The notes beneath the pieces were generated by a model that saw nothing but the letters and a program-made list of their open reading frames with translations, was not told where the DNA came from and did no database searches. A program made the translations under genes and the position numbers. From Aphrocallistes beatrix (Eukaryota > Porifera > Hexactinellida > Sceptrulophora > Aphrocallistidae), in NCBI GenBank assembly GCA_963281255.1, contig OY725488.1, positions 5,863,524-5,927,523 of the forward strand: a stretch of 64,000 nucleotides of DNA, read 5' to 3'. Shown here one piece after another: positions 42,300 to 53,825 of the stretch. The stretch's first letter is position 1, and every line of letters begins with the position of its first letter.

Positions 42300-42672
42300 A
42301 CTTGCAATGTTGCACAAACTGGACAGTCTCAAACGTAGCATCCAGCTTCAGCGAATCCGCAGCCTAACAGCTCCAGTGCAACCTGTTTCTTTGGAGGAGC
42401 TCACTCTACCGGACATATGCAAGCGAACATCCAAATACGAATAGTTCCTCCTTTAAGGAAACACAGAGGATCTTCATATTCGGTACGCAAAGAAACCTGG
42501 AGATGTTGCAGTTGTCCAGGGTGTGGTTGGCTGATGGCACCTTTAAGATGGCTCCTTTACTCTACACGCAGTTATACGTGATACATGCACTTCGTGGAGG
42601 TCCTGACATGATGAAAGATGGTCACTTATTGCCAAGTCTCTTTATTCTAAGAATGTCCAGATGCTTTGTTAC
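42300..42672 (+). pseudogene. MULE transposase remnant
   Basis: One frame gives IFIFGTQRNLEMLQLSRVWL followed by ADGTFKMAPLLYTQLYVIHA, the hallmark W-x-D-G-T-F (catalytic Asp) and QLYVIHA region of Mutator-like transposases. Upstream, other frames give LQRIRSLTAPVQPVSLEEL and LPDICKRTSKYE, matching the usual preceding segment, with stops and shifts between. The rest of the transposase is absent. Confidence 0.8.
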
Positions 42673-43191
42673 GAGTTGTCGTTGTTACGAATTGTCGTTG
42701 TTATGATTTGTCTGTTACAAATTGTCGGACTTCCGTAAAAAACCCGCTAGGATTTCTATACACAAGTTCAACGAAAAACATCATGCACGGGAAATGAGGC
42801 AAAAACGGGGAATCGATTGTACTATACATACTAGTAGGTTTTAAATCGCTTCATTCTTCTAACAAGTGATGAAAGATATGGTTCACTGTTGAAAGTTCAT
42901 ATTTTTACCAGAATCCAGGATAACAGAATACGTAATTAGAACCATTACGAAATAAAAACTTAGCACGACTGGACTATATATGGAAATGCAAATCATTTAC
43001 TTTTAGCGATTATTTAGCGTTTCAGTGATTGTGAAATATGCTTAGCTGAGATTGTAGAAAGAAAGCAATTTAACTACCACAAATCATTTACGTAAACCAG
43101 GGGTACATATCAAGATAGACGTAGTAATACACTCTGACTGGTTATCGGAATGCTTTCAGGGCAACGACTAAGTCATTGAATCCGTATTAAG

Positions 43192-43510
43192 TAGGGCATT
43201 AGTCGATCGTGAAAAAGAAGATTGCGATCTCGATAAATTTTCCGATCGTTTTTTTTTCGGAACAAAATTTGAAATACTCAATCAAGCCTAATTAGCTATA
43301 TATAAGAATACGTAATTGTCTTTTTGTGCTGGAAGAAGAGTCAAATTGGTAGCAGCATAGAAAAACAGAATAAGTTAATGATAATCAGGAGAAAATACAA
43401 TAAATACAAATCTCCATCGCGATCTTCCATTCGATCATTAAAAAAAAGATCGCCGATCCTCATTTGATCGTCAAAATAAGACCGTGATCGTGATGGATCC
43501 TAATGCCCTA
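43192..43510. mobile_element. hAT-like miniature element, copy 1, 319 bp
   Basis: Ends TAGGGCATTAGTCGATCG and ATCCTAATGCCCTA are inverted repeats. Flanks GTATTAAG and ATATTAAG are an 8-bp duplication with one change. The interior has CCGATCGTTTTTTTTTCGG and many GATC sites. A second copy is at 49,782. Confidence 0.85.
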
Positions 43511-44378
43511 ATATTAAGCTATAGCGTCCCCTTCCCCCCACTGAGGTAGGAAATAATTCCTTATCCTACAGAGTAGTACGATACGGGAATTCTCAAAGCC
43601 ATTCCATGCATGGTTAATAATGCAGCTTTGATGGCATCAACAAATGAGAACATTTGTCAAGCACTGGTGATTTGAAAATTACAACATGATTTGAAAAATA
43701 TTATTTATACATATAAAATTTAGAAGGATAATCAACGACTATTAAACAAACTACTAGTTCAGGATCATTTTAGTAATTAACATACTAATAATGATTACAA
43801 CTCGAATAAGAAATAGAAAAAATGCATTCCTGGGAAATATACTGTACTTGTAATTCAGACCGAGTATATTCTGCAAAATTGAGTTCAGCTAAATATATAA
43901 TGAGGGTTTGTTCTGATAAATTCGTTTCATATGAATTCAGTGCTGTTTACGTCGTGATTATGTCTGCAAAATGCAAAACACAAAATTCGTAGAGGTATGA
44001 TATATCAAGATTACTGACATAGTATTTCTCAGAAAAAATAAATAAATTCTAATTAAAATTAACCGTCATAAGTTCTGAGGTGTGCTTTAAAATCAGTACT
44101 ATTATTATTATCAATCCGAACACCTCATTCTTAAAATCCGAACACCCAAAATATAATTTTATTGGCCTCTATGCTTTGAATAGACGTTTATAAACTTAAA
44201 TCTATCAATAAGATCGAGAAACCTTGTTAAATAAGCAATCATAGCGAAATAATATCCTTAATATTTAACAATACAAATTTATTATAATTAATGCTCTATT
44301 GAATTGGTGTTATTTCACTAATCCGAACGATTTTTTCGAACATTGGAACAGAGCTGTTCGGATTAGCGAGGGTGTACT

Positions 44379-44488
<110 letters not shown>

Positions 44489-44684
44489 TTTATGATGATG
44501 ATAATAATAGTGGAGAAACATGGCATTTCGATACAATAAAACACACAAATTTTATACATACAAATAGAAATATTGACTTGAGAAAGAACAATAATCAATT
44601 ACACCTTCAGCAATTAAGATCAAAATAATTAAAAGCTTTCCTTGAACAAATTATACACAGCTCAATATGAAGCAGATATTCTTC

Positions 44685-47285
44685 TTAGTTCTCCTTGCCA
44701 AGAGGTCGTGAGAGAAACACATCGATCAATTTGTCTCCAGATTCTTTATAAGATGCAATCGGTGTCTTCTGAAAATGTTGTATAATTTCGCTGAGAGCAT
44801 GCACGCGGAAATTCTCACCAATACAATACCAGGTATCATCCTGTTTAATGTTGAAGTGATGGATGCGGTAGTGGTAGCGCATCGAGAGCACAAGCTCTCC
44901 TTCTCGATTGGGACTCTCGCGAAAAATGAATTCTCCTTGCTTGGCCCTTTTAAGCAAGAGGACTTCACAATCCTTGCGAGACATCTTCCCCCACAGATAC
45001 TGCTCCAGGTCAGACTTCTTGGCTTGTAGCTTCGAGTGGTCTCTTGGCATAGGGTGCACAGGCGTGGTCCCCCTGGGGGACTTCGATCTGCAGGGCACTC
45101 CGGGAACGTCGGGAACATTATTGGAGGCTGGAGGAGAGTGAACGGCAGGAGTAGTGATTGACTTGGAAATGCTCCGTGAAGGCGGAACGGGCAGGGGGCC
45201 TCTCTCTGAGTTGGTCAGCTTACGGGCGGGCGCTGTAGGAAGTGCAGGGGGATCAAGGGGAGACCTTTGGGAGAGGTCTGGGGAAGGTGTCTTGTTGGGA
45301 ATGATAGCGGGAGTGGTCTTGTTCGGAGTGACCGATTTGGAAGGGCGAGTGGGTTTTATACTGGGGGGTGGCATTATTCCAGGTTTTTTCATCACGAGTG
45401 GTTTCCAATACTCAGAGGGAGTCCACCCTTCATGATCATTAACTCGCACGAAGAACCAGATCCCATCCTCACTCTTCTCTATCAGCATAGCTCTGTCTCC
45501 AGCCTTGAACGAAATGCAAGAGTCATTCTGAGCGCTGTACTCATCAATCGCTTCAAAAATTTTGCTGGAAGTTGGCGCCTGGTCAGGAATGGAGGTAGGC
45601 TGGCGGATAGAGAGGTGTGAAGTACGGTGCTTCGCGAACGGAGCACTGATCGCGTACTCGTTCACGTCTTCCACATTGATCGGGTCTATTGAGGGCATCC
45701 AGTTGATGTAGTCTATCTCCCCGTCGTCTCTGGACGCGCTCCGTTTGTCTCGGTTCATTTTGATAGAGTTCCGGTCAGTCCCATTGATGGGTCGACTCAG
45801 GATGGTGGTGCGGTGAGAGCGCTCGAAGTTCATGTACTCATCAGGAAAGGAGGGAGTGCTAGGGGAGCGGTGGAGGCTGCTCTTGTTTTGCATCTCTTGC
45901 GGGTTTACGTATCTCCGGGGAGGCTTAGGCGGCTTGGGCAGCTTCTTATTCGCTGGAGGGAAGAGAGAGTTCGACAGATTTATCCCCTTCACCAGTTCAT
46001 CGGACATCTCGTAGTTCATACCAACGTCAGGGTTGGCTTCAAGACTGATGTCTAGCATGTTCTGAATCATCTCGTCCAGCTGCTCCGCACTCTCCAGTTT
46101 CTTGTCACTCTTCTTGCTCTTCTTGACGTGTGCGTACTTGGCGCTGCTCTTCTTCAAAACTTCGCCTGGCAATTCGTCCAGGACTGAGTACACGGACACA
46201 ATCTGCTCCTTGCGTTTGAAGGTTCCTCTCCTTGGAGGGGGCCTGAAGGTGTTGGAGGGAGTGACATACAGCTCTCGATTACTATTCCTCTCTAGGGTCT
46301 CCTTCCTCTGCTTGTGCTCGGATTCTGTCAGATAGAGAGATGGGACGATGCCAGTGGCTTCCCCTATCTTGACTCGCCACCATCCATCATAAGACTTGAA
46401 AATCACTTCCACTTTCTGATCTTTCTTCAGACTGAGTTCGTCAGGATTGTCTGCTTTGTAATCAGCATTCACGACGTAATGCTTGCAAGAGAAGTTCTCT
46501 ACCTTCTCCTGGTTCTTGATGCCCTCTAGCGGCTGTAGCAGGGAAGCGGGGAGGTAGCCTTGTTCCGTGTCTGAGAGGCAAAGCCACCAACCACTCAGTC
46601 GTCTCTCCAACACTTGCAGCTTTGAGCCGGCCGTAGCGGTGATCTGGTGCATATTGGCTGGATCGTAGTCTGCTATCGCGATGAACTCGGTTGGTTCGGG
46701 GTCCTGCTCGTCTTCAAATGAGTTATCAGATTGAATGGATTCCGAGGCGGGTTCTAGAGCCAGGTCGTCTGGCCAGAGGGTGAAGAACTTCGTCACGACG
46801 TCAGAACAGACTAATTCAGAAGGGAGTTTGAGAATATTCCCACAGAATTCCTCAAGTCGCTCCTTTCGTTTCTGGGCCACCTGTTTCACATTGAAACGCC
46901 CGATAGCTTTCCCCGGGAGAGTCGGCAGGATTGCTTCTCTTATTTCATTGCTGCTCCCCAATCCGACCAACAGGGCGTGATGTGTAATCAACTGCATTTG
47001 GAGCTCGAAGAAGTTGGAGTAGCGTCTGAAAACGCACAAGTTGCTACCACAGGACCAGCCGACCACCACTTCGTACGCGTAGTGCTTGCTTGGTTCTCGT
47101 CGCTTGTGAATCTGCTTCACCTCGAGGGAGACAACGTGTCCTTCTGGGAGGACCTGGGCGTATATGTTGGAGGGAAGCTGCGGGGGAGGCAGCGGCTTTT
47201 TAATATGTGGAATTATTGATTGCGTTGCGGAGCACATCTTTCCACGAATTAATTTGAGTCCCTTGTTAACCTTGCAATGAGACAT
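44685..47285 (-). CDS. PX-SH3-SH3-SH3-SH2 adaptor protein, 866 aa
   Basis: One frame. A PX domain at ~50-172 (FRRYSNF at 86-92, the phosphoinositide-binding Arg-Arg-Tyr region). SH3-1 at ~200-255 (AIADYDPANMHQIT, SGWW) resembles the p47phox/Tks type. SH3-2 at ~269-322 (NADYKADNPDELSL, DGWW, GIVPSLYL). A Pro/Ser-rich linker with several PxxP motifs. SH3-3 at ~585-640 (AIDEYSAQNDSCISF). SH2 at ~765-860, with the phosphotyrosine Arg in FIFRES and WYCIGENFRVHALSEIIQHF like the Nck SH2. The order reads as a Tks/p47phox-like front and an Nck-like SH3/SH2 back. It should link phosphoinositide membranes, proline-rich partners and phosphotyrosine. Roles in actin or NADPH-oxidase control are inferred from families. 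Start at first ATG; no introns seen. Confidence 0.9.
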   Translation of the reverse strand: MSHCKVNKGLKLIRGKMCSATQSIIPHIKKPLPPPQLPSNIYAQVLPEGHVVSLEVKQIHKRREPSKHYAYEVVVGWSCGSNLCVFRRYSNFFELQMQLITHHALLVGLGSSNEIREAILPTLPGKAIGRFNVKQVAQKRKERLEEFCGNILKLPSELVCSDVVTKFFTLWPDDLALEPASESIQSDNSFEDEQDPEPTEFIAIADYDPANMHQITATAGSKLQVLERRLSGWWLCLSDTEQGYLPASLLQPLEGIKNQEKVENFSCKHYVVNADYKADNPDELSLKKDQKVEVIFKSYDGWWRVKIGEATGIVPSLYLTESEHKQRKETLERNSNRELYVTPSNTFRPPPRRGTFKRKEQIVSVYSVLDELPGEVLKKSSAKYAHVKKSKKSDKKLESAEQLDEMIQNMLDISLEANPDVGMNYEMSDELVKGINLSNSLFPPANKKLPKPPKPPRRYVNPQEMQNKSSLHRSPSTPSFPDEYMNFERSHRTTILSRPINGTDRNSIKMNRDKRSASRDDGEIDYINWMPSIDPINVEDVNEYAISAPFAKHRTSHLSIRQPTSIPDQAPTSSKIFEAIDEYSAQNDSCISFKAGDRAMLIEKSEDGIWFFVRVNDHEGWTPSEYWKPLVMKKPGIMPPPSIKPTRPSKSVTPNKTTPAIIPNKTPSPDLSQRSPLDPPALPTAPARKLTNSERGPLPVPPSRSISKSITTPAVHSPPASNNVPDVPGVPCRSKSPRGTTPVHPMPRDHSKLQAKKSDLEQYLWGKMSRKDCEVLLLKRAKQGEFIFRESPNREGELVLSMRYHYRIHHFNIKQDDTWYCIGENFRVHALSEIIQHFQKTPIASYKESGDKLIDVFLSRPLGKEN

Positions 47286-49781
47286 GTAAAATACAATTGT
47301 TCAAAAATTCTGAATATTTTTATATGAAGACTTGAATAATAATATTGTAACATTTTGAATGAATTTATACTTAAAAACTGCCATGTTGACGAGATTCTAA
47401 ATCCATACAAAGTACATACAGATAAGTGCGTGAAGCAAATTTACTCCTAAATTAAACTGTTTACTATGAAACGTTGTATAATACTAATGATCCTGGCAGT
47501 TAATGGAATTGAATGAAGATTAAATGCTTCATACATTCTCTTCTAGATTCGTACATCATGTATTATTTCTGGAATGTAGAGCAAGGCAATTTCAAGCGAA
47601 CAACCTTTTACGGATTTGCCAGATGCAAGGTGTTGATAATTGTTTAGCTACAGTCAATTGCACAAGTCATAAATCCAGGGATTAATATCAAGTATTGAAG
47701 AGATTGAAAAATAATGAGTTAATTTAACGAGAAGTAATATTACGCTTCTGATCTCAATTAGGTTATTTAAACTGTCAAGGCAGCTGGGGGTAATCAAGTT
47801 CAAATTCGACAAAAAAATTTAAAAAATAGCATGTCAAGTAGAGATATTAATTCTATAACACATCTTATAAGGTTTAAATTGCAATCAAATAAAACAATCA
47901 AATAAAACAATCGTCCTTTTTTGGTAATATTTCTTAGTGAATTCAATTGTTTGCCTTTCGCGCAGACGCCTAGAAAAATCCTGATCCTCCTATTTAGTGG
48001 TCTAACTACAAGTGAGAGGATGCTAGTTCTAAAACTGTATCGCCTACAAGATTGGCATTCTACCGCATAGTTTCTCTCCGAATTGTGCTATCGTAGACTA
48101 CAGATTGGCTCATTCAATAAAATATTGTCAAACCTCCTAAAGGAAACATTTCACTTTTTGCCAATACCAAAACTATCTTATTAGTGGTTTTCAAAATATT
48201 ATCAACCCAAAAAATTACTCTCTAATTCAAGTCGGGTCAAGTTAAAGATCAACCCTATTACGAACTGCAAATTGCGTCCAGAAAACCGGTCTTTCACCAC
48301 CTTCCTCCCAATTAAAGAGGTTAATTTGAATGAGAAAATAATTTCTGAAATTTCAATCTCTCCCATTCCACACTTCCCCACTTATAGAGGTTCATTTGTA
48401 TGTAAACGAATAAAAATGACCTACATTTGCCCCACATACGTAGAGTGGTTCCCCAAATATAGAGACCCCACTTAAAGAGGTTCTACTGTAAAAGCTCCCA
48501 ATTCTTCGAGAACCATTCGCCCAGCTGTAGGGAAGCAGGAGATCCCTCCGAAGGCTAAAAATTTCGATGTCCCCTGAGACCAAACATGCACTGGCCAGAC
48601 CAATTAAATCACTGCTACCAATTATTAGAATGCTACATTCATCTCACATGATACAGACGTAAATGTACTTAGCAAGTTATCTAAATTAATCAATCTACCA
48701 AAGAATCCACAAGAATGCCTAAGGATTGAGGCTGATCTATGTTAAAACCTGCAGTCTTACTGCGGAAATCTTAACACGTTAACGGAACTTTTTGAACTGT
48801 CCGGATTAAAATGATTTTGCTGGAATAAATTTCAAGTTCTTTTTAAATGCAACATCGCTAATTTAATATGGGTAATGTGTGGCTATTAACTCAATACTAG
48901 GATACATAATGAAATTAATTAAATGTCCATCATCTGTTTGGGTTAATTACTTCTAGACGAAGTGTTTTCAGATCAATATTGAATCATCTCATTATCATCT
49001 GACAATTCAAATTTTGTTTCAAGAACAGTTTTTGTATAGTGTTTCAGGTCTGATATATTTCAGTTCTTACCCATAACGGAAGAAAACATATAGTACTGTA
49101 CTTCTGCAAAAATTAGTACTTATGGTGTTTAAAAGCTTTTAACCATATCTGGAAATATTTTTTACAGAATAGATTAAACACTTTCAATAGCTGAGATATT
49201 TTTATCAAGTACAGTCAGGGTTGCATACTTATTATGAACTCGTTTTTAATATGAACATTCGTTTATTATGAACTACGTAGTTCTAATATGTAGCTAAAGC
49301 TTAATTCGTGAAATGTCTACTGGAGGATGCCAGTTTCGTTTATTTGTAGTTAATCCTAAGTATAATTTGTCTTTTGATTTGCAAAACAAATATTCTAGCA
49401 AGGATCAGTCATCCATTCAGCGAAATTAGATCTAGTCCGAACTGGAACTAAAATATTTTCACGAAAACTGTACCATAAGCTTTATTGTTAAGTAATATAT
49501 CAATTAAGATTAGGTATAATTTGTCTATAAAATATTTAATAACATCTAACACAACCTGAACAGATTAATGAATGCATGTAATGGATAAGTATTAAAAATT
49601 AATCCATTTTTGTCGAGTCGTTTGGGGTTGATCCAAACGTTCCATGTGCTTGCACATTTAGATCTAACTACTAAGACTTCTTTTATTTGAAAATAAGAAG
49701 GATTATTTGTGCTGTTATTCAGCATTCCAATTGCCTGTATCCCACGATTTATTTGATGAGGTGGGTCATATGTATTAGGTG
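47286..49781. other. gene-free stretch upstream of the PX-SH3-SH2 gene
   Basis: It contains a decayed TA-type element (about 48,127-48,491) whose right end is ACTTAAAGAGGTTCTACTGT, with related AAAGAGGTT blocks at 48,315 and 48,387, and a partial CAGTCAGGGTTGCATACTTA element end at 49,212. The rest is AT-rich with no visible gene. The 86-residue minus frame at 49,546 has no support. Confidence 0.5.
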
Positions 49782-50065
49782 TAGGGAAATAAGATCGCTC
49801 GATCACGATCTTTTTTTAGCCCGATCATTTTTCCGATCATTTTTGGAAATTTGAACTCTTTTCTCGCCACACCATAATTTAATCATTCATGCTTCTATGC
49901 TGCTACAAATTTGAGTCCTCTTCCAGCACTAGAAGACTATTACGTATTCTGATAGCTAAGCAAGATTAGTTTTTCAAATTTTAGTTCAAAATTGTGTCAA
50001 GTAGCAAAAACGATCGGAAAAATGATCGAGTCGGGATCTTCTATTCACGATCGACTAATGCCCTA
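49782..50065. mobile_element. hAT-like miniature element, copy 2, 284 bp
   Basis: ATTAGGTG occurs on both sides (49,774-49,781 and 50,066-50,073), an exact 8-bp duplication. Ends TAGGGAAATAAGATCG and CGATCGACTAATGCCCTA match copy 1 at 43,192. The interior shares GATCATTTTTCCGATCATTT-like text. Confidence 0.9.
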
Positions 50066-50494
50066 ATTAGGTGATCAGAATGGGCAAGTCGTAGAGATAT
50101 GAATTGGTATGTAGGTGTCAAATGATGAATCTACAATTAAATTCGAAGATCTAAGCGAAATTTCCACACCTCAAAATGGAGAACAATTTTTCACACCTTT
50201 CTATACAGTATATATGACTTCATTCTCACAATAGAAATCATTGTACGGAACTACAAATAACAAATCAAAGCAGCAACTTATATACGTAGATATCATAATT
50301 TTATTATAGTATACTATATAGCAATAAAAAAGGTTACCGTATGTGGATATTTTCTCACCTTTATATACATATTTCATCATTTGAGACTAGTATCCAACGG
50401 TTGACTTGGAGTTTTTAGGGGTGTAGATTCCAAATATCGTATTTTCGGTCTGATATTGATAATTTGTTTGGATTAGTGATAGTAATCAATATTT

Positions 50495-50580
50495 GGTACC
50501 CGTAGGACTGAATTTGTTGATACTCCCAGGCGCCCGCAGGGCGACTCTGCGAATACGAAGTGTTCGCTGGCCGCGCTTGT
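50495..50580 (+). repeat. remnant of the GC-rich hairpin end of the CRE-bearing repeat
   Basis: AGGCGCCCGCAGGGCGACTC and GCGAATACGAAGTGTTCGC then GGCCGCGCTTGT follow the three-hairpin end seen in copies c, d and h. The second hairpin has changed on both sides of the stem (GCGAATAC/GTGTTCGC) and still pairs for the most part. The remaining repeat body is not recognisable. Confidence 0.65.
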
Positions 50581-51461
50581 TATTAATTAAAAACTGGATA
50601 TTATAAGATACCATCAATATACTATGTATACACTAGAACTCAAAATTGATGTAGTAATATTCATGGCACATTAGTTGGCTAGTACTTTCATTAGAAAATT
50701 CACGCAACTCCGAAAATGCAAAGAAATACACGATCAGTAATATAGACAGCAGATGCTGTGCAGCGTTTTGTGATTTTATTATTTTGCTTATAACTCGAAA
50801 ACTATTTGAGATATCAATTCCAGATTAATACCAAAGGTGCACCATGAATGTCTCTGTAATATGATGCTAACGTCATCAAGATGAGGTCATGGTGAGTCAA
50901 CGCAAAATCTAAAATCGGGGTACACTGACTCAACACCATAACATTTCATGTGTTTTACCACAAGTTGGAAGCACACTCCCATCACGTCTGTCGCTTTTTT
51001 TTGTCTGAAATAACCGATCTCAAATCAGCAGGGTGTTTTTCAGTAATTATATTATTACCAAAAAAATCGAAGCAAAAAATATAATTAACATAAATTGCCC
51101 GGAAATACTTTTGATCCTACTTTGCTCGGGATAATTTTAAATAGTATAGTGATTGTAGATTTGGAGAAAACTTAATTAAGCAAGCATTAGTATTAGAGTG
51201 GCAAGCTTTGATGATTTCATGCAAAATGGTTGACTACCACGAAACTGGATGAATAAAGCTGTTGGGGAAAAGAAAAAGTTTAACATTTTATTGGAATAAA
51301 GTATCCTATGTCACAGACTAACTGAATATATGACTGCTACGACACTGACCTAGATTATATTCAACAAAATCATCATTATTCAACCTACTACATTAGTCAG
51401 GTGTACAAGCAACAAAGTAAGCATGTTAATAACCCGATGGATATCCTAAATCGTATACCTT
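50581..51461. other. gene-free stretch downstream of prolidase
   Basis: No repeat end or gene could be identified. It probably includes the prolidase 3' untranslated region (AATAAA motifs occur at 51,252 and 51,295). Confidence 0.45.
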
Positions 51462-52916
51462 TCAATCCTTTCCACTCATCCATGACTCGATCTCATCTAT
51501 TTCACGAGGAACTTGCGTCATTAACTCGATGCCACTCTCAGTTATCACCACATTATCCTCAATACGAACACCGCCAAACGTCTCGAATTTTGCTATTTCG
51601 TCCCAAACTAGGAATTTAGAGAGATTAGGATCAGATTTAGCTGAATTCAACAAATGCTTGATGAAATAGCAACCAGGTTCAATCGTGATAACCATTCCTG
51701 CTTTAAGAGTCCTAGCAGTGCGCAGAGACCTCTCACCAGGAGGTTTGGGCCGGTCTGGACACCCTTCCAAGTAACCACCTACGTCGTGTGTGTCGCAACC
51801 CATGAAGTGTCCGAGCCCATGGGGTTGAAAAACCGCGCCCAAGTGTGAGTTCATCATAGCGTCTATGTCCCCCTTCAAGAGGCCAGCAGCCGTGAGGTCC
51901 TCCAAGATCACTTTCTCTGCTGTCCGGTGCATGTCCACCCAAGACACCCCCGCCTTGGCCTGGGACATCACCGCTCGTGAAGCACGCAGCACTGCCTTGT
52001 AGACGATGCGCTGCTTGGGGGAGAACTTCCCGTTAGCAGGAAACGAACACGTGATATCTGAGGTGTAGCAGTCGTACTCTCCACCCATATCGAAGAGACA
52101 CATGTCCCCGTCCTCAATCGTCTTGTCGTTGGGAGCTCCTGCGTGACCGTAGTGCAGTGTAGAAGCGTTACAGCCACTGGCCGCGATGCACGCATAGCTG
52201 ACGTGTCTGCATCCGCCCTCATTGTAGCAAACGTGTTGGAACAGAGACTCCAGCTGGTACTCCTTCATACCAGGGCGGACAGCCCGCATGACGGCTTTGT
52301 GTGCACGGCTGCTCACCTGGTTCACGTAGCGGAGCAACGAGAGCTCAGCTCCACTCTTGATGACACGACACTCAGCTATGATAGGGTGCAGGAGGGTGTT
52401 GTTGACCTTGAACTCAGTGATTCCGGGGAAACTTGCCTCCCTACAGTAAGAACCGCTATCCGTGTTTCGCCCGTATAGAGTGAGGATAAGGGATGGATTC
52501 TGCTGCTTGAAATAGTCCGCTATCTGGTCGGAGAAGAGCACCTCTTGGAGAGAGTACTTGTCTTGGAAGTGGGAAGGGGGGTGTATCGTTCCCATCCAGG
52601 TGGCATATTCCGGAGGAAGCCGTGGAATAAACAGCACAGCACGTCCTGTATCTACATCTATAGCCGCAAGACAATCAGCCTCTGTAATGCCAAAGCACCA
52701 GTGGAAGTAGGACTCCTGTCTGAAAAGCACGTCTCTGTCCGTGCAGTAGAGAGTGGTCTGCTCGCCACCCTGCAGCAGGATTTGAGAGCGGGCGGGAAGT
52801 TTCTCGAGGGATTGCTCCTTGAGAGAGGAGCAGAGACGCATCCTATTCTCAGCATGAAGCATCATAGGGACTGAGTACGCGCCGAGATTGAAAGAAGCTG
52901 TTGATTGCTCAGCCAT
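51462..52916 (-). CDS. pepd: Xaa-Pro dipeptidase (prolidase)
   Basis: A single frame of 484 residues, close to the human enzyme (493). It cleaves dipeptides with C-terminal proline, acting in the cytosol in the last step of collagen and dietary peptide breakdown. The pita-bread metallopeptidase ligands are visible in order: Asp in FDMGGEYD, Asp in TSDITCSF, His in GLGHFMG, Glu in TIEPGCY and Glu in GGVRIED. The N-terminal domain ([16 protein letters not shown], then [14 protein letters not shown]) is typical of animal prolidases. Nothing is disrupted. Animal prolidase genes usually have many introns, so a one-exon gene is notable. Start at ATG 52,916, with family-typical spacing. Confidence 0.95.
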   Translation of the reverse strand: MAEQSTASFNLGAYSVPMMLHAENRMRLCSSLKEQSLEKLPARSQILLQGGEQTTLYCTDRDVLFRQESYFHWCFGITEADCLAAIDVDTGRAVLFIPRLPPEYATWMGTIHPPSHFQDKYSLQEVLFSDQIADYFKQQNPSLILTLYGRNTDSGSYCREASFPGITEFKVNNTLLHPIIAECRVIKSGAELSLLRYVNQVSSRAHKAVMRAVRPGMKEYQLESLFQHVCYNEGGCRHVSYACIAASGCNASTLHYGHAGAPNDKTIEDGDMCLFDMGGEYDCYTSDITCSFPANGKFSPKQRIVYKAVLRASRAVMSQAKAGVSWVDMHRTAEKVILEDLTAAGLLKGDIDAMMNSHLGAVFQPHGLGHFMGCDTHDVGGYLEGCPDRPKPPGERSLRTARTLKAGMVITIEPGCYFIKHLLNSAKSDPNLSKFLVWDEIAKFETFGGVRIEDNVVITESGIELMTQVPREIDEIESWMSGKD

Positions 52917-53228
52917 GAACTATTTGCAGATGAAAAATAAAAAGTTTATTCCAAGCAAAAATGACGCATAAATACGATCCCAATATTGCTCTAGTCTTTA
53001 ATTTAAGAGGTTGAAAATGAGTAGCTGGATTTTGCACCAAGTGTCTGAATGTGCCTAAACTCTCGGGGTTGGAATGCATCCATAATCGCAATGCAACTTT
53101 GGAATTTGTCCCAATTAAAAAAATGACACTTGTCCTTATTATAAAATTGCAATTTGTCCTAGTAATTACTATGCTGGAATCTAACCTGTTTAATACATGC
53201 ATTACGTACAAAACGTTATATACGTATA

Positions 53229-53347
53229 GTCGACTCCGCGTTTATTAATAGGCTAGAACCCTACTAATCGAAAATATTTTGTATCAGCTTGGCTCGATTA
53301 AACGGTTGACCCGATTAAACAGTGACCCTATTAAGCGGAATCGACTG
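53229..53347. mobile_element. TA-flanked miniature element, 119 bp
   Basis: Ends AGTCGACTCCGCGTTTATTA and CCTATTAAGCGGAATCGACTG are imperfect inverted repeats flanked by TA. The interior repeats ATTAAACGG/ATTAAACAG. It is non-coding. Confidence 0.7.
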
Positions 53348-53404
53348 TATATTCAACTACATAAACCATAATTTGTTATTTATTTACAAGTAGACGAAGA
53401 GTCT

Positions 53405-53625
53405 AAACCAAGGTTGCAACCGAATAGTTCAATATTCGGTTAGACAAATACTATTTGGTAAATACGTAGTTTGGCATTCAGTTGGGAACCGAATATCAAT
53501 ATTCGTATTCTGTTCGAGTAACCGAATGATTATTCATATACGGTTGGAGTAGCCGAATACTATCAGTATTCATATTGGGTTAGGGAGCTATTCATGAATA
53601 CTGATATTCGGTTCAATCGGTTTCA
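53405..53625. repeat. palindromic CCGAATA-rich repeat
   Basis: AACCGAATAGTTCAATATTCGG opens the block and similar ACCGAAT/ATTCGGT units recur about eight times in both orientations up to TGATATTCGGTTCAATCGGT. It looks like a transposon with subterminal repeats, but the ends are not clear. Confidence 0.55.
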
Positions 53626-53825
53626 ACGCAAAATCAATTGTATGATTTTCAAATTTATGACAAATTAATGTCTACTTCAATAACAAATAACTATTAACGA
53701 ATAAATGTGGAATATAGTGAAAATCTAACAAAACGAACTAAAGTAATAAGAATTGTTCTAAGAGACAGGGGTGGGTGAGATGTAGAGAGTCAGGTAGTGC
53801 CGAGTTGGAAATGCCGAGTTGAAGA

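Larger units (their letters stand above)
40650..42734 (+). mobile_element. degenerate Mutator-like element (MULE), ~2.1 kb
   Basis: Terminal text GGAAGTCCAACTCATAACAC (left) and GTTACAAATTGTCGGACTTCC (right, complement GGAAGTCCGAC) forms inverted repeats that each continue as subrepeats of GACAATTCGTAAC. Flanks GTAAAAATA and GTAAAAAAC look like a 9-bp duplication with two changes. Inside are a FLYWCH finger remnant and a MULE transposase remnant, both on the plus strand, separated by a younger 1.1-kb insertion. This is a dead autonomous-type element. Confidence 0.75.
52917..53825. other. short intergenic region with two repeats
   Basis: It holds a 119-bp TA-type element (53,229-53,347) and a CCGAATA-rich repeat (53,405-53,625). 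No gene. The end (53,780-53,825) has a short direct repeat GTGCCGAGTTG/ATGCCGAGTTG. Confidence 0.5.
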
